From: Ga0077536 sp035325705
GTDB lineage: Bacteria > Pseudomonadota > Gammaproteobacteria > Ga0077536
Assembly: GCA_035325705.1 (NCBI GenBank)
Contig: DAOKZI010000001.1
Location: 496,001-560,000, forward strand
Reading direction: 5' to 3'
Length of the DNA stretch: 64,000 nt
Positions within the stretch are counted from its first letter, which is position 1, and the number at the start of each line of letters is the position of its first letter. Positions 52,033 to 60,890 of the stretch are shown here, piece by piece. Under the pieces are notes generated by a model. It was not told where the DNA came from. It saw only the letters and a program-made list of their open reading frames with translations, and ran no database searches. The translations under genes and the position numbers were made by a program.

Positions 52033-52902
52033 TCAGCTCTTCGCCGGCAGCAGAGCGAGCTGCTGGGGCGTCAACGCCCGCTTCAGCGTGTTGAAGGCGT
52101 TGTTCTCGATCTGACGGATACGCTCGGCCGACACCTTGTACTTGCCGGCAAGCTCGTGGAGCGTCTGCTTGGGCTCGGTCAGCCAGCGGCTCGCGATGAT
52201 GTCGCGGCTGCGTTCGTCGAGCGTGGCGAGCGCGTGGGCCAGTTGCTCGGCGCCGCCCGTCGCCTCCTCGTAGGCCTCGAGCTGCTCGCTCGGTTCGAAG
52301 CGCGTGTCGGCGAGATAACTCGCCGGCGCCAGATCTTCGTCGCCGTCCTCGATCGACACGTCGAAGGCCTGATCGTGCGCGTTCATGCGCTCTTCCATCA
52401 GCAGCACCGTCTTGGCGTCGACGCCGAGATCCTGCGCGACCGCATCGACTTCCTGCGCGTTCATCCAGCCGAGCCGCTGCTTGGCGCTGCGCAGATTGAA
52501 GAAGAGCTTGCGCTGCGCCTTGGTCGTCGCCACCTTCACGATGCGCCAGTTGCGCAGGATGTATTCGTGGATCTCGGCGCGTATCCAGTGCACGGCAAAG
52601 GACACGAGGCGCACCCCGACCGCCGGATCGAAACGCTTCACGGCCTTCATCAGGCCGATATTGCCCTCCTGGATCAGATCGCCGTGCGGCAGACCGTAGC
52701 CCAGATAGCCGCGCGCGACCCGCACGACGAAGCGCAGATGCGCCATCACCAGCTCTCGGGCCGCATCGAGATCCTGGCTGTCGCGGTAGCGGCGCGCGAG
52801 CTCGCGTTCGTCTTCTTCGGACAGCATCGGGATGCGTTGCACAGCGCTGATGTAAGACTCCAGCGAGCCGGTAGGCAGCGGCAAATTCAGGGTGTTGGTC
52901 AT
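52033..52902 (-). CDS. rpoH: Heat-shock sigma factor RpoH (sigma-32)
   Basis: 289 residues from ATG 52902 behind a strong GGAGGG ribosome-binding site; the longer frame to 52944 is not needed. Region 2: LVMAHLRFVVRVARGYLGYG, GDLIQEGNIGLMKAVKRFDP and AVHWIRAEIHEYILRNWRIV; the RpoH box-type QRKLFFNLRSAKQRLGW follows (about residues 127-143), and region 4 is ERIRQIENNAFNTLK. A perfect CIRCE palindrome lies over the likely promoter. It follows ftsY on the same strand without ftsE/ftsX between. Confidence 0.97.
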   Translation of the reverse strand: MTNTLNLPLPTGSLESYISAVQRIPMLSEEDERELARRYRDSQDLDAARELVMAHLRFVVRVARGYLGYGLPHGDLIQEGNIGLMKAVKRFDPAVGVRLVSFAVHWIRAEIHEYILRNWRIVKVATTKAQRKLFFNLRSAKQRLGWMNAQEVDAVAQDLGVDAKTVLLMEERMNAHDQAFDVSIEDGDEDLAPASYLADTRFEPSEQLEAYEEATGGAEQLAHALATLDERSRDIIASRWLTEPKQTLHELAGKYKVSAERIRQIENNAFNTLKRALTPQQLALLPAKS

Positions 52903-52934
52903 GCAAGACCCTCCGGAAAATTCGATTAAACTGG

Positions 52935-52964
52935 ATATTAGCACTCGCGAAATTGGAGTGCTAA
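52935..52964 (-). promoter_or_regulatory. CIRCE operator (HrcA site) overlapping the putative rpoH promoter
   Basis: TTAGCACTC, nine bases, GAGTGCTAA at 52938-52964 is a perfect CIRCE inverted repeat. On the minus strand TTAGCA (52959-52964) and TAATAT (52935-52940), 18 bases apart, make a plausible -35/-10 pair, giving a leader of about 25 bases before the rpoH ATG. HrcA bound here would cover the promoter, so rpoH is expected to be repressed by HrcA at normal temperature. CIRCE before rpoH has been noted by comparative genomics in betaproteobacteria, as I recall. Confidence 0.92.
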
Positions 52965-53077
52965 GGCAGCGGCAGGTTCCCTAAAATCTTTACATAACGA
53001 CAGAAATTCGGGGCGTCGGCCGGCCCCCTCGAAAAGTGTCGGCCGCGGCCGGCTCGTCGAAATAAATCGACGTCAAT

Positions 53078-54013
53078 TCAACCGCTTGCGCCGTTACCCT
53101 CGGCTTCCGGCCCGGTGCCGAGCAGCGCATCGACGAAGCTGCCGGCGGCGAACACCTGGAGATCCTCCGGCTGCTCGCCGACGCCGATGAAGCGCAGCGG
53201 CAGCGGCAGCGCATCGGCGACCGCGAACACCACCCCACCCTTTGCCGTGCCGTCGAGCTTGGTCAGGGCGAGACCCGTCAGCGGCGCCGCCGCGTTGAAG
53301 AGCTTCGCCTGCTGGACCGCGTTCTGGCCCATCGTCGCGTCGAGCACGAGCAGCGTCTCCTGGGGGGCTTCCGGGTGCTGCTTCGTCAGCACCCGGCGGA
53401 TCTTCGCCAGCTCCCCCATCAGCGCGCCCTGGGTATGCAGGCGGCCCGCGGTGTCCGCGATCAGCACGTCGCAGCCGCGGGCGGCGGCGGCGGAATAGGC
53501 GTCGAAGATCACCGAGGCCGGATCGGCGCCCGTGCCCTGGGCAATGACGGGGATCCCGAGCCGCTCGCCCCAGGCCTTCAACTGCTCGACCGCGGCGGCT
53601 CGGAAAGTGTCCCCGGCGGCGAACATCACCTGGTGGCCGGCCTGCTGCAGATGGCGGCCCAGCTTGGCGATGGTGGTCGTCTTGCCGACGCCGTTGACGC
53701 CGACGACGAGGATCACGAAGGGCGCATTGCGGCCGGCGGAGATCTGGAGCGGCGCCTCGACGCCGGCGAGCGCCTTCGTCATCTCCTCGCGCAGGATATC
53801 GATGAGCGGCGCGCCCTCGCGGCCCGCCCGCTTCTCCACCGCGGCCATGATGCGCTCGGTGACGGCGACACCGGTGTCGGCCATCAGCAGCGCGCTCTCG
53901 AGCGCCTCCAGCGAGGAGGCGTCGATGGGTTCGCGACGGCCGAGCAGGCGGCCGAGCTTGTTCAATAGGCCATCGCGCGTGCGGGCGATGCCTTCTCGCA
54001 GACGTTTGAACAT
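53078..54013 (-). CDS. ftsY: Signal recognition particle receptor FtsY
   Basis: SRP-receptor GTPase docking ribosome-nascent chain complexes at the membrane. 311 residues; the long acidic A domain of enterics is absent, leaving the NG core. Motifs: GVNGVGKTTTIAKLG (about residues 105-119), AAGDTFRAAAVEQL, DTAGRLHT, TKLDGTAKGG, and GVGEQPEDLQVF. A short Gly/Ala/Glu tail follows. It is transcribed toward rpoH, with 175 bases between, and divergent from the M16 peptidase gene. Confidence 0.96.
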   Translation of the reverse strand: MFKRLREGIARTRDGLLNKLGRLLGRREPIDASSLEALESALLMADTGVAVTERIMAAVEKRAGREGAPLIDILREEMTKALAGVEAPLQISAGRNAPFVILVVGVNGVGKTTTIAKLGRHLQQAGHQVMFAAGDTFRAAAVEQLKAWGERLGIPVIAQGTGADPASVIFDAYSAAAARGCDVLIADTAGRLHTQGALMGELAKIRRVLTKQHPEAPQETLLVLDATMGQNAVQQAKLFNAAAPLTGLALTKLDGTAKGGVVFAVADALPLPLRFIGVGEQPEDLQVFAAGSFVDALLGTGPEAEGNGASG

Positions 54014-54148
54014 CGGGACTTCTGAATGCGATTGACGACGGGACGACGAAGCGGCGCGGTGCGCCGCCTCCGCGCTCTTCGGCTATGCTACCACCCCGGC
54101 GGCGGCGCACGCGCCACCGCGCCGTCGTCACCCACAGGAAGCCGCCGC

Positions 54149-55519
54149 TTGTCGCGTTCCCGTTCGCTCTTCGCCGCCGTCCTCGCTGCCAGCCTGTCCG
54201 CCATCGCCGCGACGCCGTCTCTCGCGCGTACGCACGAATACACGCTGGCCAACGGCCTGAAGCTCATCGTCCAGGAAGATCATCGCGCCCCGGTCGCGGT
54301 GGTGCAGATCTGGTACAAGGTCGGCGCGTCCTACGAGCAGGACGGTGCGACCGGCGTGTCGCACGCGCTCGAGCACATGATGTTCAAGCGTACGCAGCAC
54401 CTCGCGACGGGCGAATTCTCGCGTCTGATCGCCGAGCGCGGCGGTCGCGAAAACGCGTTCACCTCGCTCGACTACACGGCCTATTTCCAGCAGTGGTCCA
54501 AGGACGACGTGGCCGAAAGCTTCCGGCTCGAAGCCGAACGCATGCAGCACCTCGTGCTCGACGCGCAGGAATTCGCGACCGAGAAAAAAGTCGTCGCCGA
54601 GGAACGGCGGCTGCGCACCGACGACGATCCGCAGGCGCTCGCCGCCGAGGTGGCGAGTGCGGTCGCCTGGCAGACGAGCCCCTACCGCCAGCCCGTGATC
54701 GGCTGGGCCGCGGACATCGACTCGATGCAGCTCGCGGATCTGCGCGCTTGGTACGAGCGCTGGTATACGCCGTCGAACGCGACGCTCGTCGTCGTCGGCG
54801 ACGTCGAGCCCGAGGCGGTGAAGGCGCTCGCGCAAACGCATTTCGGGGCCATCCCGGCGCGGGACGTGGAGGCGCCGCGCCCGCGCCCCGAGGTCGCGCA
54901 GCACGGCGAGAAACGCGTGACGATACGCAACGAGAAAGTCCGCCTGCCGCACCTGATGCTGATGTACAAGGCGCCGACCCTGACGCAGGTCGGCGAATCC
55001 GGGCTCGACGGCAAGCCGGTCGAGGCCTGGGAGATCTATGCGCTCGACGTGCTCGCCGCCGTGCTCGACGGCGGCGACAGCGCGCGTTTCGCGCGCGAGC
55101 TCGTGCGCGGGCGCGAGCTCGCGGCGCAGATCGGCGTCGACTATCAGTCGGTGTCGCGCCTGCCCGATCTCTTCGGCATCGAGGCGACGCCGCGCGAGGG
55201 CGTCGCGCTCGACGCGCTCGAGGCCGCGATCGTCGAACAGCTCGAGGCGATCAAGCAGGCGCCGCCGAACGCGGAGGAGCTCGCGCGCGTGAAGACCCGC
55301 GTCGTCGCCGACACCGTCTATCAGCAGGACTCGATGTTCTACCAGGCGATGCTGATCGGCAGCCTGGAGTCCGCAGGCCTGTCCTGGCGCGTAAAGGACG
55401 AGTACGACGCCCGGATCCGCGCCGTCACCGCCGAGCAGGTGCAGGCCGTCGCGCGCCGCTATCTGACATCGGAACATGTCACCGTCGCGCGGCTCGTGCC
55501 GGCCGCGGAGAGTCCCTGA
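54149..55519 (+). CDS. M16-family zinc peptidase, active-type subunit
   Basis: 456 residues started at TTG 54149, behind an AGGAAG ribosome-binding site, which gives a signal-peptide N-terminus (SLFAAVLAASLSAIAATPSLA). The inverted zinc motif HALEH (about residues 72-76) is intact, with the distal Glu in the EERRLRTDDDP area, so it should be catalytic. Two related half-domains are visible. The next gene is a non-catalytic-looking M16 paralogue, so the pair probably forms a heterodimer in the periplasm, as in mitochondrial-processing-peptidase-like systems. Substrate unknown. Confidence 0.92.
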   Translation: MSRSRSLFAAVLAASLSAIAATPSLARTHEYTLANGLKLIVQEDHRAPVAVVQIWYKVGASYEQDGATGVSHALEHMMFKRTQHLATGEFSRLIAERGGRENAFTSLDYTAYFQQWSKDDVAESFRLEAERMQHLVLDAQEFATEKKVVAEERRLRTDDDPQALAAEVASAVAWQTSPYRQPVIGWAADIDSMQLADLRAWYERWYTPSNATLVVVGDVEPEAVKALAQTHFGAIPARDVEAPRPRPEVAQHGEKRVTIRNEKVRLPHLMLMYKAPTLTQVGESGLDGKPVEAWEIYALDVLAAVLDGGDSARFARELVRGRELAAQIGVDYQSVSRLPDLFGIEATPREGVALDALEAAIVEQLEAIKQAPPNAEELARVKTRVVADTVYQQDSMFYQAMLIGSLESAGLSWRVKDEYDARIRAVTAEQVQAVARRYLTSEHVTVARLVPAAESP

Positions 55520-55520
55520 G

Positions 55521-56858
55521 ATGCGCGCGCGCCATTTCGCGCTGTTGCTGTTGGCCTGCGGCGCCGCGCTGAGCGGCGCGCTGGCGCAGGCCAGTCCCGA
55601 CATCCAACGGTGGACGACGCCGAACGGCAGCGCCGTGTATTTCGTCGCCGCGCCCGAGATCCCGATGCTCGATCTGCGCCTGGTCTTCGCCGCCGGCAGC
55701 GCGCGCGACGGTGCGCGCTCGGGCGTCGCGGCGCTGACCAACGCGCTGCTCGATGAAGGCAGCGCCGAACACACGGCGGACGATTTCCATGCGCGGCTGG
55801 ATACCACCGGCGCGCTGCTCGGCACGGGCGTCATGCGCGACATGGCCTGGATCTCGCTGCGCAGCCTGAGCGCCGAGCCCCAGCGTACGGACGCGCTGGA
55901 TCTCCTCGCCGAGCTGCTGCGCGGGCCGCGCCTGACGGAGGAAAGCTTCACGCGCCAGCGCGCCCAGGCGCTCGCCGCGCTGAAGCAGGCCGAGGAATCG
56001 CCGAGCACGATCGGCGGCCGCGCCTTCTTTCGCGCACTCTACGGCGATCACCCCTACGGCGCGCCCACCGACGGCACACCGGCCAGCGTCGCCGAGCTCG
56101 CGCTCGACGACGTCGTGCGCTTTTTCCGCCAGTACTACGTCGCGCGCAACATGACGATCGCGCTCGTCGGCGCGCTGTCGCGCGCCGAGGCCGAAGCGCT
56201 CGCGACGCGGCTCGCCGCCGAGCTCGCTCCCGGCGAGCCCGCCCCGGCGCTGCCGCCGCTGCCGCCCTATGCGCCCAAGACCGAGCATCTCGAGTTCGCG
56301 TCGGCGCAGAGCCACGTCTACGTCGGCCAGCGCGGGATCGCGCGCGAAGATCCCGACTACTTTCCGCTGGTCGTCGCCAACCACGTGCTCGGCGGCAACG
56401 GCGTCGTGTCGCTCCTGTTCGAGGAGATCCGCGAGAAGCGCGGGCTGTCGTACAGCGTCGAGAGCCACTTCGAGCCGATGGCGCTGCCGGGCCCGTACAT
56501 GGCGACGCTGCAGACCAGCAACGAACAGCTCGACGCCGCCGTGCGCTTGCTGCGCGATCAGATTGCGCAGTACGTCGCGAAGGGACCGAGCGACGCGGAC
56601 TTCGAAGCGGCCAAACGCAATCTGATCGGCGGCTTCCCGCTGCGCATCGACAACAATTCGAAGATCGTCGAGAACCTCGCCGTGATCGGTTTCTACCGCC
56701 TGCCGCTCGACTGGCTCGACACTTATACGCAGAAAGTGCAGGCGGTGACCAAGGCGCAGGCGATGGAGGCCGCGCAGCGGCGGCTGGATCCGGCCCGCAT
56801 GGTGCAGATCACCGTGGGGCATCGCGCCGCGAGCTCGGCGACGCCCGCGACGCCATGA
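55521..56858 (+). CDS. M16-family protein without the zinc motif (partner subunit)
   Basis: 445 residues from ATG 55521, one base after the stop of the catalytic M16 gene. It has a signal peptide (HFALLLLACGAALSGALAQA, residues 5-24) and the M16 fold (RLVFAAGSARDGARSGVAAL, and EIREKRGLSYSVESH in the C-terminal half), but HxxEH is replaced by NALLDEGS. That is the usual active/inactive pairing. It overlaps the rsmD ATG by four bases. Confidence 0.9.
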   Translation: MRARHFALLLLACGAALSGALAQASPDIQRWTTPNGSAVYFVAAPEIPMLDLRLVFAAGSARDGARSGVAALTNALLDEGSAEHTADDFHARLDTTGALLGTGVMRDMAWISLRSLSAEPQRTDALDLLAELLRGPRLTEESFTRQRAQALAALKQAEESPSTIGGRAFFRALYGDHPYGAPTDGTPASVAELALDDVVRFFRQYYVARNMTIALVGALSRAEAEALATRLAAELAPGEPAPALPPLPPYAPKTEHLEFASAQSHVYVGQRGIAREDPDYFPLVVANHVLGGNGVVSLLFEEIREKRGLSYSVESHFEPMALPGPYMATLQTSNEQLDAAVRLLRDQIAQYVAKGPSDADFEAAKRNLIGGFPLRIDNNSKIVENLAVIGFYRLPLDWLDTYTQKVQAVTKAQAMEAAQRRLDPARMVQITVGHRAASSATPATP

Positions 56859-57490
56859 AGCGCGGCACGCGCCGGGCCGGCGCGCGGCCGGCCGGCGGCA
56901 GCTCCGCTCGCGCCGGCGGATTGGGCAGCGTGCGCATCGTCGGTGGCCGCTGGCGCGGTCGCCGTCTTCCCGTGCCGGCGGCCGAGGTGCGTCCCAGCGC
57001 CGATCGCGTCCGCGAAACCCTCTTCAACTGGCTGGCCCCGCGGCTGCCCGGTGCGCGCTGTCTCGATCTCTTCGCCGGGACCGGCGTACTCGGCTTCGAG
57101 GCGCTCTCGCGCGGCGCGCGCGCGGTCTCCTTCGTCGAGCGCGATCCCGCCGTCGTCGCCCATCTGCACGAGATGCGCGCGCGCCTCGAGGCTGAAGCGG
57201 CGGAGATCCTCCGCTATGATGCGCTCGCGTGGCTGGCCGCGACGCCGCCGATGCCTTATGACGTCGTCTTCGTCGACCCGCCTTTCGGCACCGATCTCGC
57301 GCCGAAGGTGCTCGCGGCGCTGAGCGCCGGCTGGCTCGCGGACGGCGGAGTCGTCTATGTCGAAGCGCCCGTCGCGCCCGCGCTGCCGCCCGGCTGGGAA
57401 CGGCTGCGCGAAGGGCGCACGCGACAAGTGGTCTACGCGCTGGTCGCGCCGCACTCGGCGGACACGCATCGAACGAGTGGAGAAATCTGA
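56855..57490 (+). CDS. rsmD: 16S rRNA (guanine966-N2)-methyltransferase RsmD
   Basis: 211 residues. Basic N-terminus followed by RIVGGRWRGRRLPVP, RPSADRVRETLFNWL (both diagnostic), SAM motif CLDLFAGTGVLGFEALSRGA (about 67-86, shown in part) and catalytic-type VFVDPPFG (about 138-145, D-P-P-F). Gene order rsmD-coaD is widely conserved. It starts within the end of the M16 gene. Confidence 0.96.
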   Translation: MKRGTRRAGARPAGGSSARAGGLGSVRIVGGRWRGRRLPVPAAEVRPSADRVRETLFNWLAPRLPGARCLDLFAGTGVLGFEALSRGARAVSFVERDPAVVAHLHEMRARLEAEAAEILRYDALAWLAATPPMPYDVVFVDPPFGTDLAPKVLAALSAGWLADGGVVYVEAPVAPALPPGWERLREGRTRQVVYALVAPHSADTHRTSGEI

Positions 57491-57985
57491 GTGGGCAACA
57501 GGGCGATCTATCCGGGCACTTTCGACCCCATCACCAAGGGCCACATCGACATCGTCGCCCGCGCCGCCGGGATCTTCGATCAGGTGATCGTCGCGGTCGC
57601 CGCGAGCACGGCGAAGAACACGGCCTTTTCCACCGATGAACGCGTCGAGCTCGCACGCCAGACCTTGAGCGACTATGCGAACGTCGAGGTCCAGCGCTTC
57701 GAAGGCCTGCTCGCGAACTTCGTGCGCCAGTGGGGTGCGAACGTCGTGCTGCGCGGCCTGCGCGCGGTGTCGGATTTCGAGTACGAGTTCCAGCTCGCCG
57801 GCATGAACAAACATCTCGTGCCCGAGGCCGACACCATATTCATGCCGACGCGCGAGAATTACTCCTACATCTCCTCGTCGCTGATCCGCGAGATCGCCTC
57901 CCTCGGCGGCGACGTCTCCGAGTTCGTGCACCCGATCGTGCGCGACGCGCTGACCGAACGCTTCGCGGGTCGCGCCAAGAAGTAA
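57491..57985 (+). CDS. coaD: Phosphopantetheine adenylyltransferase
   Basis: Fourth step of coenzyme A synthesis. 164 residues from GTG 57491, immediately after the rsmD stop. Nucleotidyltransferase signature YPGTFDPITKGHIDIVARA with the T/HxGH site (TKGH), RGLRAVSDFEYEFQLAGMN and SYISSSLIREIASLGGDVSE. Length normal for the hexameric enzyme. Confidence 0.97.
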   Translation: MGNRAIYPGTFDPITKGHIDIVARAAGIFDQVIVAVAASTAKNTAFSTDERVELARQTLSDYANVEVQRFEGLLANFVRQWGANVVLRGLRAVSDFEYEFQLAGMNKHLVPEADTIFMPTRENYSYISSSLIREIASLGGDVSEFVHPIVRDALTERFAGRAKK

Positions 57986-57991
57986 GTTCGC

Positions 57992-58258
57992 ATGGCGCTG
58001 CGCATCACCGAGCTGTGCGTCAATTGCGACGTCTGCGCACCGGAATGCCCGAACCAGGCGATCTTCGAAGGCCCCGAGCACTACGAAATCGATCCCGCGC
58101 GCTGCACCGAGTGCGTCGGCCATCACGACGCGCCGCAGTGCGTAGAGGTGTGTCCCGTCGACTGCATCCCGCAGGATCCCGCACATCCCGAGGATGAAGC
58201 GGCGCTGTGGGCGAAGTACCATCGGCTGCAGCAGACCGAGCCCGCCAGTGAGATCTGA
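57992..58258 (+). CDS. yfhL: YfhL-type 2[4Fe-4S] ferredoxin
   Basis: 88 residues with two cluster motifs: CVNCDVCAPECP (about residues 9-20) and CTECVGHHDAPQCVEVCP (about 38-55, with the extended loop between the second and third Cys typical of this branch), then VDCIPQDP. Electron carrier; partner unknown. It follows coaD by six bases, a standard position. Confidence 0.96.
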   Translation: MALRITELCVNCDVCAPECPNQAIFEGPEHYEIDPARCTECVGHHDAPQCVEVCPVDCIPQDPAHPEDEAALWAKYHRLQQTEPASEI

Positions 58259-59990
58259 TCGTTTGCCGCCTCGCGCCCGCTCCGCGCGCGTGCTGCTCGG
58301 CGCGTGGCTGTGCGTCTTCTTCGTCTTCGCCGCGCCCGCGCGCGAACCGGCGAGCGCGCCGCCGGCCGCCGCCGTCGCGTCCGCGCATCCGCTCGCGACC
58401 GCCGCCGGCCGCGAGATCCTCGAGGCCGGCGGCAATGCCTTCGATGCCGCGATCGCCGTGGCCGCCGCGCTCGCGGTCGTCGAGCCGTATTCCTCCGGCA
58501 TCGGCGGCGGCGGCTTTTTCCTGCTCCATCGCGCAGCCGACGGTCGCGATCTCATGATCGATGCGCGCGAAATGGCGCCCGGCGCCGCGAGCCGCGACAT
58601 GTATCTCGACGAGCAAGGCGAGGTCGTACCGGGCCGCTCGATGAACGGCGCGCTCGCGGCCGGCATTCCGGGCACGCCGGCCGGCCTCGTGCATCTCGCC
58701 GAGCATTACGGCCGCTTGCCGCTGTCGATTTCGCTCGCGCCGGCGATCCGCCATGCGCGTGAGGGCTTCGCCGTCACGCCGCACTACCGGATCATGGCGG
58801 GCTTTCGCGCCGAGGCGATGAAGGCGAACGCCGAGACGGCGCGTATCTTTCTCGCCGACGGGGCGCCGCCCGCGGACGGCACGATCCTGAAGCAGCCGGA
58901 TCTCGCCGCGACGCTCGCGCGGCTCGCCGCCGAGGGCCGCGACGGTTTCTATGCGGGCCCGCTTGCCGCCCGCCTCGTCGACGGCGTGCGCGCCGGCGGC
59001 GGGATTTGGCAGCTCGAGGATCTCGCGCGCTACCGCGTGCTGGAGCGCGCGCCCGTGGTCGGCGAGTACCGCGGCATTCGTATCGTATCGGCGCCGCCGC
59101 CGTCCTCGGGCGGCATCGTGCTGATCGAGGCGCTGAACATCCTGGAAGGCGCGGACCTCGCAGGATCCGATGCCGCGCAGCGTACGCACTACGTGATCGA
59201 GGCGATGCGCCGCGCCTATCGCGACCGCGCCGAATATCTCGGCGATCCCGATTTCAGCGAGGTGCCGGTCGCGCGTCTGATCTCGAAGGCGCACGCGCGG
59301 GCCATCGCCGCCGATCTCGCGCCCGAGCGCGCGACGCCGAGCAGCGCGCTCGCGCCGGTCGCGCCGCCGGCCCAGGGCGATCACACGACGCATTTCTCGG
59401 TGCTCGATGTCGAGGGCAACCGCGTCGCCGCGACCTTGAGCGTGAACTTTCCCTTCGGCTGCGCGTTCACGCCGCCCGGCACGGGCGTGCTGCTCAACAA
59501 TGAGATGGACGACTTCTCGTCGAAGGCGATGACGCCGAACGGCTACGGCCTCGTCGGCGTCGACGCGAACGCGATCGCGCCGTACAAGCGCCCGCTGTCG
59601 TCGATGACGCCGACTTTCCTCGACACCCCGGCGCGTCTGGGCATTCTCGGCACGCCGGGCGGTAGCCGCATCATCTCGATGGTGCTGCTCGGCACGCTGT
59701 CCTATGCGGCCGGTGAACCGGTCGAGCGTTGGGTCGCGACGCCGCGCTACCACCATCAATACCTGCCGGACGAAGTGCTGTTCGAAGCGCAGGCCTTCGA
59801 CGAGCCGCTGCGCGCGGCCCTCGAGGCCCGCGGTCACACGCTGCGGCTGTCGAACCGCGACTACGGCAACATGCAGGCGATCCTGTGGGACCGCAGGACC
59901 GGCGAAGTCACCGCCGCCGCGGATCCGCGCGGCGAAGGCACGGCCGAAGTCTGGACGCCGGCGGCGCCTATCGCCACGCCTGTCCCATAG
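58248..59990 (+). CDS. ggt: Gamma-glutamyltransferase
   Basis: Periplasmic Ntn-hydrolase cleaving glutathione and other gamma-glutamyl compounds. 580 residues if started at GTG 58248, overlapping the ferredoxin gene; TTG 58263 is an alternative. A signal peptide (VLLGAWLCVFFVFAAPA) is followed by EAGGNAFDAAIAVAAALAVV, SSGIGGGGFFLLH and the autoprocessing site GDHTTHFSVLD with the nucleophilic Thr (about residue 379). GTPGGSRI near the C-terminus is also conserved. Length normal. Confidence 0.95.
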   Translation: MRSDRLPPRARSARVLLGAWLCVFFVFAAPAREPASAPPAAAVASAHPLATAAGREILEAGGNAFDAAIAVAAALAVVEPYSSGIGGGGFFLLHRAADGRDLMIDAREMAPGAASRDMYLDEQGEVVPGRSMNGALAAGIPGTPAGLVHLAEHYGRLPLSISLAPAIRHAREGFAVTPHYRIMAGFRAEAMKANAETARIFLADGAPPADGTILKQPDLAATLARLAAEGRDGFYAGPLAARLVDGVRAGGGIWQLEDLARYRVLERAPVVGEYRGIRIVSAPPPSSGGIVLIEALNILEGADLAGSDAAQRTHYVIEAMRRAYRDRAEYLGDPDFSEVPVARLISKAHARAIAADLAPERATPSSALAPVAPPAQGDHTTHFSVLDVEGNRVAATLSVNFPFGCAFTPPGTGVLLNNEMDDFSSKAMTPNGYGLVGVDANAIAPYKRPLSSMTPTFLDTPARLGILGTPGGSRIISMVLLGTLSYAAGEPVERWVATPRYHHQYLPDEVLFEAQAFDEPLRAALEARGHTLRLSNRDYGNMQAILWDRRTGEVTAAADPRGEGTAEVWTPAAPIATPVP

Positions 59991-60321
59991 CCCGGGCGGC
60001 GCGCAGGCCGGGATCGGGCTTATCGGCTCGTCGAAGATCCCGGGTGCTTTGCGCGCGATCCAAACGACTGCTCCGTGAAATCTTCGTAGGTTGCCGTGGA
60101 AGAGCGTCGCGGCCGTGGTAGCCCCCAATGAAAGGCATGGCATCGATCTCGGGAGTAACGACTAGCGCGGAATCCGGGAGCCGAGCTCACCACGCCTCTT
60201 TCATGATTGGGGGGTGACGCGGCCGTCATGACCGTTGGGCTTCCTTCGTCAGCCCAAGCTACGGGCCGCTAGATCGGCCTCCTCCATTCGGGGTCGTCGT
60301 CGCGACACGCGAGGAGGGAGG
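59991..60321. other. Gene-free stretch after ggt containing a long imperfect inverted repeat
   Basis: 331 bases. Small open frames here have no recognisable content. The only structure I can see is the inverted repeat listed separately at 60110-60225. Promoter elements for the next gene were not convincing. Confidence 0.5.
60110..60225. repeat. Imperfect inverted repeat of about 30-35 bases per arm
   Basis: The left arm CGGCCGTGG..GCCCCCAATGAAAGGCATGG (60110-60140) and the reverse complement of the right arm, CGGCCGCG..CCCCCCAATCATGAAAGAGGCGTGG (60190-60225), match with a few gaps. Between the arms another short complementary pair (CTCGG...CCGAG) would extend a hairpin. It could be a remnant of a small non-autonomous mobile element or an RNA structure. 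Confidence 0.45.
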
Positions 60322-60873
60322 ATGCCGGCGCATGAAGTGCGCTCCGTTCATCGCCTCTGCCGGTTCGGCCCGCGGCGGCTGCGCATGAAGGCTGCGCGGG
60401 CGGATCGTGAAGTGCTGAGGCGCATCGAAGCGGCGTTCGCGGAGATCGCGCGTCCGCCGCACTTTACCGATCACACGCACTGTGCGGAATGCGCCGAGCA
60501 CGAGCAGCGACTGCAGGCCTGTGCCGCACGCGGTCGCGGGCTCGAAGACCTTGCCCATGCGGTTTGGGATCCGTTCTGCGTCGCGCTGCCGGCGAGTTTC
60601 ATGTATTTCTTTCCGTCGCTCGCGCGTCTCGCGCTCGCAAGCCCGGACGCCGAGCACGGCTGGTACGGCGCGCAGCTCCTGTTCCACCTGCACGAGACCC
60701 GGCGCGCCAATGGCTTCCATGCCCTGTGCACGCGGCCGCAGCGCGCGGCCGTCGCCGCGCTGCTGCGCCATTTACTGGAAACGCGCGCTGCGCTGATCGA
60801 CGACCCCCGCGACGCGGACGCCTTCGTCGACTGCTACTGCTTTTGGGCCGACGCAGGCGGGCGTCTGAACTGA
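60322..60873 (+). CDS. Uncharacterised soluble protein with CxxC (DUF6714-like appearance)
   Basis: 183 residues from ATG 60322, directly behind GGAGGGAGG; ATG 60385 (MKAARADREVLRRIEAAF) would be an alternative with 162. A central HCAECAEHEQRL (about residues 52-63 from the first start) offers a CxxC, followed by WDPFCVALPASFMYFFPSLARLAL. I am reminded of small proteins with an EAAF...C.EC...W arrangement ending in a flat aromatic C-terminus (YCFWADAGGRL). Function unknown. Confidence 0.7.
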   Translation: MPAHEVRSVHRLCRFGPRRLRMKAARADREVLRRIEAAFAEIARPPHFTDHTHCAECAEHEQRLQACAARGRGLEDLAHAVWDPFCVALPASFMYFFPSLARLALASPDAEHGWYGAQLLFHLHETRRANGFHALCTRPQRAAVAALLRHLLETRAALIDDPRDADAFVDCYCFWADAGGRLN

Positions 60874-60890
60874 AGGTCCACGGCCTCGTT

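Noticed and set aside
60020..60229. A 69-codon minus-strand open frame over the inverted repeat
   Set aside because: No ribosome-binding site, no recognisable motif, and it simply reads through the inverted repeat.
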